A DNA stretch of 12,742 nucleotides from Erysipelotrichaceae bacterium. Its GTDB lineage: Bacteria > Bacillota_I > Bacilli_A > Erysipelotrichales > Erysipelotrichaceae. The position numbers were made by a program, and so were the translations under genes. The stretch is taken from assembly GCA_017511325.1 (NCBI GenBank), contig JAFWKS010000241.1:1-12742 (forward strand), in the 5' to 3' direction. This document shows positions 5,361-10,228 of this stretch, piece after piece. Below the pieces are notes generated by a model. The model was not told where the DNA came from. It did no database searches and saw only the letters and a program-made list of their open reading frames with translations. The stretch's first letter is position 1, and every line of letters begins with the position of its first letter.

Positions 5361-6521
5361 TTAAATTGCGAGTGAATCAGTCTTTACGACCAGATCGATC
5401 AATTGTTTCCTGTAGTGTTCGATCGTCTCTGTTTCTCCCGGAAGACGCTTGATCGTACGTCTTAAGGCTCTTGTGTAACCAATGACCTTGGCGTGTTCGA
5501 TGACTTCATTTCTGTAAGCCTCGTCTTTATCTTCGAAATAGAGCTCGATCAGCTTGTAGAATACATAGTTGGCTGTATCCCAGTCGAGCTTAAGGAAGTC
5601 TTCGACCAGTCTGTGATCCAGTTCACCATAGCCTATGTAAGCCAGATAGATCGAAGCGAATTCGAAGATCGGATTGCCTGTTGCCAGGGTGTCCATATCG
5701 ATCAGGATCGCCTCACCGTTTGAATAGTGGACGTTATTGGTATGGTAATCGCCATGGATCATCATATTGCTTTCAGGGACATCTTCGATCAGCTTGTGCA
5801 GCTTGGTGTAGGTTGCTTCTGGAAGATGATCCTTCAACCAGTCTGCCCAGTTAAGAGCTGTCTGTTTTACGGAAGGAAGAAGTCCTTCCTTGACAGGAGT
5901 AGAATGGATCTCCTTGAGCATATTGGTAAAGATCTTGATGTATTTATCTTTGTTGTCAGGATCTTCGATCATCAGCTTGGTCAAGGATTTAGCGCTCAGA
6001 AGTTCAAATACGGAACCATACTTATCACCGACTTTTACGACATCAAACGGGATCGCCGTATTGACACCGAGTACCAGCGCTGTTTTGGCCAGCTCTCTTT
6101 CACGCTTGATATCATCAAGGGCATCGCTGTTTTTATAGACCTTGATGATGGTATCAGGATTCAGGCGGTAGACGATACCGTTTGAACCTTCACCGATCTT
6201 TTCACAGCCATCAACCGACATTTTTCTGTAGGCCTTGGAGATGTCCATCATCTCCGCAAAACCTGTCATATCGAAGACTTCATATACTTCAGAAGAACAG
6301 TTGATAAGTTTGAGATCTTTTTCTCTTTTCTTCAATCTCAGGATCTGACGCAGACCGGCACTGGAAATATAGTTGAGGTCCTCCAGATCCAGGATCAGCT
6401 GGCCTTCAGGATGTTCAGCTCTGATGCTTTCGAATTCGGCACCGACAGCTTCAGCGTTAGTCGTGTCAACATTCCCTTCCAGATAAATTGTCAATACATT
6501 GTTCTCAAACTTGCTATTCAT
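5361..6521 (-). CDS. STAS domain fused to an APH/choline-kinase-like phosphotransferase
   Basis: This 386-residue protein has two domains. Residues 1-~97 are a STAS anti-sigma-factor-antagonist domain with the phosphoacceptor motif YISSAGLR (51-58). By alignment to SpoIIAA/RsbV the target is S54. Residues ~103-386 are an aminoglycoside-phosphotransferase/choline-kinase fold: a Gly-rich loop IGEGSNGIVYRL (109-120), the candidate ATP-binding lysine K127 in IIKVYK, Brenner's catalytic motif HGDYHTNN (256-263, D258 and N263) and the metal-binding D275 in LIDMD. All catalytic positions are present, so it should be active. The small-molecule or protein substrate is unknown. The STAS part is highly similar around the serine to the stand-alone antagonist encoded at 8288-8581, which suggests control by the same RsbW-like kinase. 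The ATG overlaps the end of the HD hydrolase gene by 8 nt, so the two are translationally coupled. Confidence 0.9.
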   Translation of the reverse strand: MNSKFENNVLTIYLEGNVDTTNAEAVGAEFESIRAEHPEGQLILDLEDLNYISSAGLRQILRLKKREKDLKLINCSSEVYEVFDMTGFAEMMDISKAYRKMSVDGCEKIGEGSNGIVYRLNPDTIIKVYKNSDALDDIKRERELAKTALVLGVNTAIPFDVVKVGDKYGSVFELLSAKSLTKLMIEDPDNKDKYIKIFTNMLKEIHSTPVKEGLLPSVKQTALNWADWLKDHLPEATYTKLHKLIEDVPESNMMIHGDYHTNNVHYSNGEAILIDMDTLATGNPIFEFASIYLAYIGYGELDHRLVEDFLKLDWDTANYVFYKLIELYFEDKDEAYRNEVIEHAKVIGYTRALRRTIKRLPGETETIEHYRKQLIDLVVKTDSLAI

Positions 6522-7086
6522 TTTCTTCTCCCATATTTTTAAATATCGTATCGATCAGGAAACAGAATTCCTTATAGACTGCGTAGTCTTTAAGTGAAAC
6601 CAGAGCTTCCTTAAGTTTTGTATAATACCAGCAGTGTTCTTTTGGATCTTTCTGATTGAAAGACTGCCAGAACTCTTCGCCTTTGTCCAGCAATCCAAGA
6701 TGGATGCTTCTCAGGTTCGACACCTTATCCGCAAGGCAGACCATCTTAGCGCCTTCATCATCAAGGCTGCTGATCCTTTCGATCGTTTCTTCCTTGCGTT
6801 TCTTCCAGGTGGCTGACTTGTTTACGTTTCCTCTTTTATCTTCGGATTCATAGCCTACCAGTGAGGCTACTCGCTCACCGAAATTCTCTTTGATGTCTTC
6901 GATGCTTACGTCAGTATCTTCTACTGTATCATGCAGGATGGCGGCACACAGTATCTCTTCATCCAGCGTCATCAGCGAGACAAGGCTCATCACTTCCAGA
7001 GGATGGAATATGTAAGGCTGATCGTTTCCTTTTCTTCGCATTCCCATATGTGCCAAGGATGCGAATTTGATAGCTTCATTAATCAT
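6514..7086 (-). CDS. Small HD-domain RelA/SpoT-type hydrolase (alarmone hydrolase-like)
   Basis: This is a 190-residue single HD domain, about the size of small alarmone hydrolases (MESH1/SAH). Metal and catalytic positions are in order: H28 in FHPLEV, H52-D53 in ILHDTVEDTD (with E56-D57), and D120 in LADKVSNLR, whose N124 is the usual conserved position. No synthetase, TGS or ACT domain is present, so only hydrolysis is expected, of (p)ppGpp or a related nucleotide; the substrate is inferred from family. The gene begins 4 nt after the stop of the phosphatase/kinase gene, with AAGGA about 12 nt before the ATG, and overlaps the STAS-phosphotransferase gene by 8 nt. It is thus the middle cistron of a tight three-gene unit and ties nucleotide second-messenger turnover to the partner switch. 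Confidence 0.85.
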   Translation of the reverse strand: MINEAIKFASLAHMGMRRKGNDQPYIFHPLEVMSLVSLMTLDEEILCAAILHDTVEDTDVSIEDIKENFGERVASLVGYESEDKRGNVNKSATWKKRKEETIERISSLDDEGAKMVCLADKVSNLRSIHLGLLDKGEEFWQSFNQKDPKEHCWYYTKLKEALVSLKDYAVYKEFCFLIDTIFKNMGEENE

Positions 7087-7090
7087 GGCG

Positions 7091-8194
7091 TTACTTGATC
7101 CTTTTTGTCATCACGAAGTAGTTCTCGTCGCCTTTACGCTCATAGAAGCAGCTGTCCATGCTGTTCTTGACCATGTATATGCCCAAGCCTCCGATCTGTC
7201 TGTCTTCGGCTTTGGCAGTGACATCAGGATCTTCTTTGGCCAGAGGATCAAAACTGATGCCTTTATCTCTTAGCGAAATACTGACATTATCACCATCAAA
7301 AGACACTCCTACAGTCGCTTTGCCTGTTCCATCAGGATAAGCGTAATGAGCTATGTTTACAAACATTTCTTCTAAAGCTACAGAGATCGTCATAATCGCT
7401 TTCATTGAAGCACCTTGCATTTCCAGCTGTTCTTCGACAAAGCCGATTACTTCAGGAAGCTTATCAATTGTAGCGTCAAATGTCCTTTCGATAATATCTT
7501 TCTCCTTGTTTTTTGGCGTATTGTCAAACGCCAATAAAGTCAAATCATCAATCTGCTTGCCATGGCCGATGAACCCTGTGATATCGGCTCTTACTGCAAG
7601 CACCGTTTCTTTGCAGTCTGTATCTTCATTCAGCTTGTTGAGACATTCAACAAGTCTTTTTCCACTGTAACATTCATTGTCAGCATTGACAGCCCTGCCG
7701 GAATACAGGAACAGTTTGTCGTTCTTGTTTAGTCTGATGCAGTATTCCTTAAAATCATCATCTTCCGATAAAAGTGAATCGACACCATCCTGCAGGAATC
7801 TAAATTCTTTGTCTTTTTTAATGACAGGTGGATCTGCTTTGGCATTGACATAAAACAGCTCACCGCTTTTCAGATCCATGATGCCTATCCACGCCTTTAC
7901 GCGAAGTGACATCTGTTTCGTTTCTTCTGGTTCTATCGGATCTTCCTGTTTCATGATCTTTAAAGCATGTCTTTCGATCAGTTTTTCTGCGATAGACATA
8001 TACATATCAACAGGGATGCCGTCTTCAGAAACATGATCAACAGCCATCAGCAGATGATCTTCATCGACCATGAAAAAGTCATCGAAATCTCCCTTGTCCT
8101 CTTCAGCTTCCGACATCGTTGCATAGATATCGAAATCATCGCGCTTCAGAAAATTGCAGGAGATAAATCTTCTTCTCAGATAATTCTGTAACAT
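7091..8194 (-). CDS. SpoIIE-type PP2C phosphatase domain (degenerate) fused to RsbW-like serine kinase
   Basis: Residues ~20-225 of this 367-residue protein match a SpoIIE/RsbU PP2C domain. GDFDDFF is at 35-41, VDHVSEDG at 52-59, the strand GELFYVNAKADPP at 111-123, LFLYSGRAVNA at 161-171 and DDLTLLAF at 216-223. Compared with the usual ADVSGxG and YTDGVTEA, the aspartates are replaced by H54 and G166, while the first and last Asp clusters remain, so phosphatase activity may be weak or lost. Residues ~235-367 are a GHKL ATPase of RsbW/SpoIIAB type: an N-box with E276 and N280 (EEMFVNIAHYAYP), D310-x-G312 in DKGISF and GGLGIYMV at 335-342, all intact. It would phosphorylate STAS antagonists and could bind a sigma factor. 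No clear ribosome binding site precedes the ATG. Upstream lies a terminator-like hairpin, then the STAS antagonist gene. Confidence 0.88.
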   Translation of the reverse strand: MLQNYLRRRFISCNFLKRDDFDIYATMSEAEEDKGDFDDFFMVDEDHLLMAVDHVSEDGIPVDMYMSIAEKLIERHALKIMKQEDPIEPEETKQMSLRVKAWIGIMDLKSGELFYVNAKADPPVIKKDKEFRFLQDGVDSLLSEDDDFKEYCIRLNKNDKLFLYSGRAVNADNECYSGKRLVECLNKLNEDTDCKETVLAVRADITGFIGHGKQIDDLTLLAFDNTPKNKEKDIIERTFDATIDKLPEVIGFVEEQLEMQGASMKAIMTISVALEEMFVNIAHYAYPDGTGKATVGVSFDGDNVSISLRDKGISFDPLAKEDPDVTAKAEDRQIGGLGIYMVKNSMDSCFYERKGDENYFVMTKRIK

Positions 8195-8225
8195 ACAGTT
8201 GAACTTACTTTATTTTCGTTGTGAT

Positions 8226-8263
8226 AAAAAAGAGGGCATCCTCGCTTTTCATTGAGGGTGTCT
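8226..8263 (-). terminator. Terminator-like hairpin between STAS antagonist and phosphatase/kinase genes
   Basis: On the minus strand CACCCTC pairs imperfectly with GAGGATG around an AT-rich loop, and a T6 tract follows. Read on the plus strand, the same repeat pairs without mismatch using three G-U pairs. About 31 nt separate it from the next ATG, with no recognisable promoter, so the downstream gene may rely on read-through. Confidence 0.5.
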
Positions 8264-8287
8264 TTCTTTATGTATCAGGATTTAAGC

Positions 8288-8581
8288 TTATTCAATTGTA
8301 AGTATGTCGTTGAATCCGGTGATCTCAAATACTTCCATGATCTCAGGCTTGACGTTTTTAACGACCATCGTCTTACCCATCATTGACTTCTGTGCAAACA
8401 GCAGGACTCTTAAACCGGCAGAAGAGATGTAGTCAAGATCGCTTAAGTCAAACTCTAAGCCATCGATACCTTCTAAACTGTTCTTTAATTCAGCTTCAAG
8501 TTCAGGAGCTGTAGTTGTATCCAATCTACCTCTCAATGCTAATTTGCAGACATTTTCTTCAATCGTTTTAATAATTTCCAT
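8288..8581 (-). CDS. STAS-domain anti-sigma-factor antagonist (RsbV/SpoIIAA-like)
   Basis: This 97-residue single STAS domain is the normal size for this family. The motif YISSAGLR (51-58) carries the expected phosphoacceptor S54, and the rest follows the fold: strand CKLALRGRLDT (12-22), DLSDLDYISS, and the C-terminal helix EVFEITGF. In partner switching the unphosphorylated form binds the RsbW-like kinase and frees the kinase's other partner; phosphorylation reverses this. The kinase candidate is the next gene downstream. The start is secured by AAGGAGG eight bases before the ATG. It begins 29 nt after the MscS-type gene, probably on the same transcript, although a TATAAT at 8603-8598 could give an internal promoter. 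Confidence 0.93.
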   Translation of the reverse strand: MEIIKTIEENVCKLALRGRLDTTTAPELEAELKNSLEGIDGLEFDLSDLDYISSAGLRVLLFAQKSMMGKTMVVKNVKPEIMEVFEITGFNDILTIE

Positions 8582-8610
8582 TTTCTTCCTCCTTGAAATT
8601 ATAACGTCAT

Positions 8611-9399
8611 CTATTTTTGGATGCTGACGTCAACATCTCCTTCAAATACCGGCTTAATGCCGCTTGCAATTACTTCTTTATATAAGATCTTAGTCAGTTC
8701 CATTCTGGCGAACAGATCTTTGTGCGCCGGGCACTTATACAGAATTCCATATATAGGACCCTGTTTGCCGAAATAGATCAGACCCAGGTTCTGTATTTCC
8801 TTAATGTTCTCGATATTCTTGCCTTTTTCAACAGTTCTGTCATAGGCCGCATTGATCGTGTCGGCATCTACGTCGAAATTGAATTCCAGTGTCAGGACTT
8901 TGATATCCTTGATCTTTTCGATCGAAGTTATCGTTGAGTTGCACACCGTATATGTTGATCCCGTAAAGATCGACTGGAACTTCGTAACTCTGGCTGAGAA
9001 ATATTTGACATCACATTCCTCGCCGTTATATCTGACCATATCACCTACTTTATAGAAGTTGGAGTTGTAGATATTGATACCGGCAATGATGTCCTTCAAA
9101 GTATCCTGTAAAGCCAAACCTATGATGGTAGCCATGATACCCAAGCCTGTAACGATCGACATGATGTTGACTCCGTGGAGCCTCAAGATGATCACTGCAG
9201 CCGCAACTATTACCACATACTGTGCTACCGAGAAAATCACACCGATGAAGGTATTACGATGCTGTTCATCCTTGCTTGTATAGGCAACTTTTTTTATCAG
9301 ATACTTCTTGATGATGCTTAACAGCAAGAAAGTTACAACCAGGATCAATATGCTCATCGTGAATGCTTTGGATGTCAGGTATTCAGTCACTTCTTTCAT
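8611..9399 (-). CDS. MscS-family mechanosensitive ion channel
   Basis: This is a 262-residue protein with helices at about 12-32 and 52-74. The pore-lining TM3 motif GLGIMATIIGLALQDTLKDI spans about 85-104, followed by IAGINIY and the beta-domain start YKVGDMVRYNGE (~116-127). The GLALQDTL pattern is the family hallmark, and the length is close to minimal MscS channels. It should sit in the cytoplasmic membrane and open under osmotic downshock. The frame continues 24 codons upstream to an ATG at 9471, but that start overlaps a promoter-like TATAAT. The ATG at 9399 is instead preceded by AGGAGG at 8 nt, so I use the shorter start. It leads the cluster that continues with the STAS antagonist. 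Co-location with stress signalling genes fits an envelope or osmotic stress role, which is inference. Confidence 0.92.
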   Translation of the reverse strand: MKEVTEYLTSKAFTMSILILVVTFLLLSIIKKYLIKKVAYTSKDEQHRNTFIGVIFSVAQYVVIVAAAVIILRLHGVNIMSIVTGLGIMATIIGLALQDTLKDIIAGINIYNSNFYKVGDMVRYNGEECDVKYFSARVTKFQSIFTGSTYTVCNSTITSIEKIKDIKVLTLEFNFDVDADTINAAYDRTVEKGKNIENIKEIQNLGLIYFGKQGPIYGILYKCPAHKDLFARMELTKILYKEVIASGIKPVFEGDVDVSIQK

Positions 9400-9407
9400 C
9401 GCTCTTT

Positions 9408-9413
9408 CCTCCT
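9408..9413 (-). promoter_or_regulatory. Shine-Dalgarno that fixes the MscS start
   Basis: AGGAGG on the minus strand, 8 nt before the ATG at 9399. It favours this start over the upstream in-frame ATG at 9471. Confidence 0.85.
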
Positions 9414-9469
9414 TCTTATATATAGCTATGGTCGTTTGATTAAATGCACCATAAAAAATCTCTATAATC

Positions 9470-9500
9470 ATTATACGGGTTTTTACCGAAAAAATGGCAA
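9470..9500 (-). promoter_or_regulatory. Candidate promoter of the MscS/STAS cluster
   Basis: On the minus strand TTGCCA (9500-9495) and TATAAT (9475-9470) are separated by 19 nt, slightly longer than optimal. It lies after the terminator of the iron uptake operon and about 70 nt upstream of the MscS start, which is the expected place for a promoter. Confidence 0.4.
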
Positions 9501-9529
9501 TATTTCCTTCCTATTTATTATTTAATTTT

Positions 9530-9552
9530 AAAAACGCTCATTGAGCGCTTTT
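9530..9552 (-). terminator. Terminator of the iron uptake operon
   Basis: The core stem CGCTC/GAGCG around AAT is extended by a G-T wobble and A-T pairs, and is followed on the minus strand by TTTTTAAAATT. It lies 57 nt after the last stop. The 9553-9608 stretch before it holds no other signal that I can see. Confidence 0.75.
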
Positions 9553-9608
9553 GATACAAAAGATCGGATATACTGCCTTTTTAGCTGTCGTTTATGAGCA
9601 GATGGATC

Positions 9609-9929
9609 TTACATTATTTCAACGATTCCGCATACACCGAGGTTGTAGTCATCCTTGATCTTGATGATCGGCATCAGTGTCTCTTTGACCTTGTCATATT
9701 TCTTCTGACATTCTGTTGCTGTTCTTGAACCGTATGATGTGAGATAGATGTAACCGTAATACTTCTGCTGAATAATGTTCATCTCTTTCAAGGTAACCAG
9801 CATTTTGTGCACGCTGGCTCTTGAATAATTCAGCTCGTTCGCAACATCGACACTTTTGACCACGTGTTTTGAATCGTTCAGTTTTTTGATTGTAAGTAAA
9901 TATCTTATTTGACTTCCTGTCAGTTTCAT
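9609..9929 (-). CDS. Short DtxR/MntR-like winged-helix regulator (internal start)
   Basis: This is the same frame from the internal ATG at 9929, giving 106 residues. GGAGG lies 5 nt upstream, a strong reason to think it is translated on its own. Residues ~1-75 match the DtxR/MntR DNA-binding domain: LTGSQIRYLLTIKKL, then VKSVDVANELNYSRASVHKMLVTLKEMNII with the recognition helix at ~36-49, then the wing YYGYIYLTSYG. MntR has about 142 residues and DtxR more than 200, so the dimerisation part is very short and ends near C100 (GVCGIVEIM), where the family has its CxxEH metal site. The N-terminal ligands of MntR (Asp8, Glu11) are not present in the corresponding segment. It may sense metal differently or not at all. 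Given the operon, control of iron uptake is the likely job, by inference. Confidence 0.7.
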   Translation of the reverse strand: MKLTGSQIRYLLTIKKLNDSKHVVKSVDVANELNYSRASVHKMLVTLKEMNIIQQKYYGYIYLTSYGSRTATECQKKYDKVKETLMPIIKIKDDYNLGVCGIVEIM

Positions 9930-10214
9930 ATGCTCCTCCACCTTTAGGACTATAATTAGTTTGTTACTTAGTACTATTTTAACATTATTAAAATAAAACA
10001 GAGAAGTGAATTTTGACTCCTCTGCAAATTTTCTTGTATTTTTCTTATGCCCATGCATGCAGGCAAGGGCACAGGTCGCGCAGTTTCTGCCGCAGCCGCA
10101 TGAAGGATGACCTGATTTTCTGGCATCTACAAGGCTTTTGATGCACAAGCAGACAAGCAGGATCACCATTGACAATACGGAGATATTCGCAATATTATCC
10201 TTTAACCAAGTCAT
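9609..10214 (-). CDS. FeoB-associated Cys-rich membrane peptide continuing in frame into a DtxR-like regulator
   Basis: This is a 201-codon open frame starting 14 nt after feoB with AGGAGG before its ATG. Residues 1-~56 fit FeoB-associated Cys-rich membrane proteins: one helix (about 11-30, ISVLSMVILLVCLC), a short basic stretch, then a Cys cluster with C39, C41, C45, C48 and C52 in the pattern CxCx3Cx2Cx3C. Such peptides are normally 45-70 residues and assist FeoB in an unknown way. Here no stop follows. The frame runs through about 40 codons (57-95) whose DNA looks like intergenic sequence: AT-rich, with a palindrome and a strong internal ribosome binding site. It then enters a winged-helix regulator from M96. 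Either the two products are made as a membrane-anchored fusion, or the upstream stop was lost and the regulator is mostly made from the internal start. Which is true cannot be decided here. Confidence 0.75.
   Translation of the reverse strand: MTWLKDNIANISVLSMVILLVCLCIKSLVDARKSGHPSCGCGRNCATCALACMHGHKKNTRKFAEESKFTSLFYFNNVKIVLSNKLIIVLKVEEHMKLTGSQIRYLLTIKKLNDSKHVVKSVDVANELNYSRASVHKMLVTLKEMNIIQQKYYGYIYLTSYGSRTATECQKKYDKVKETLMPIIKIKDDYNLGVCGIVEIM
9935..9976 (-). promoter_or_regulatory. Internal SD and palindrome inside the linker of the Fe regulator frame
   Basis: On the minus strand this stretch has the 8-bp palindrome TAGTACTA (9976-9969), a TATAGT (9954-9949) and GGTGGAGG (9942-9935) ending 5 nt before an ATG. 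These are the elements expected of a promoter, operator and ribosome binding site for the regulator. They nevertheless lie inside an open frame. No clear -35 is seen. Confidence 0.45.
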
Positions 10215-10228
10215 GATCTCCTCCTATT

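Noticed and set aside
5727..6185. A 152-codon open frame on the plus strand inside the STAS-phosphotransferase gene
   Set aside because: It is a shadow of a well-supported gene on the other strand; composition follows codon positions of the minus-strand gene.
8226..8263. Plus-strand terminator for a gene on that strand
   Set aside because: The pairing is good on the plus strand, but no plus-strand gene lies upstream. The T6 tract fits a minus-strand end for the STAS antagonist gene.
9400..9471. Longer MscS start at the ATG at 9471
   Set aside because: The extra 24 residues are not family-like, the upstream ATG overlaps a TATAAT element, and the ATG at 9399 has AGGAGG at ideal distance.
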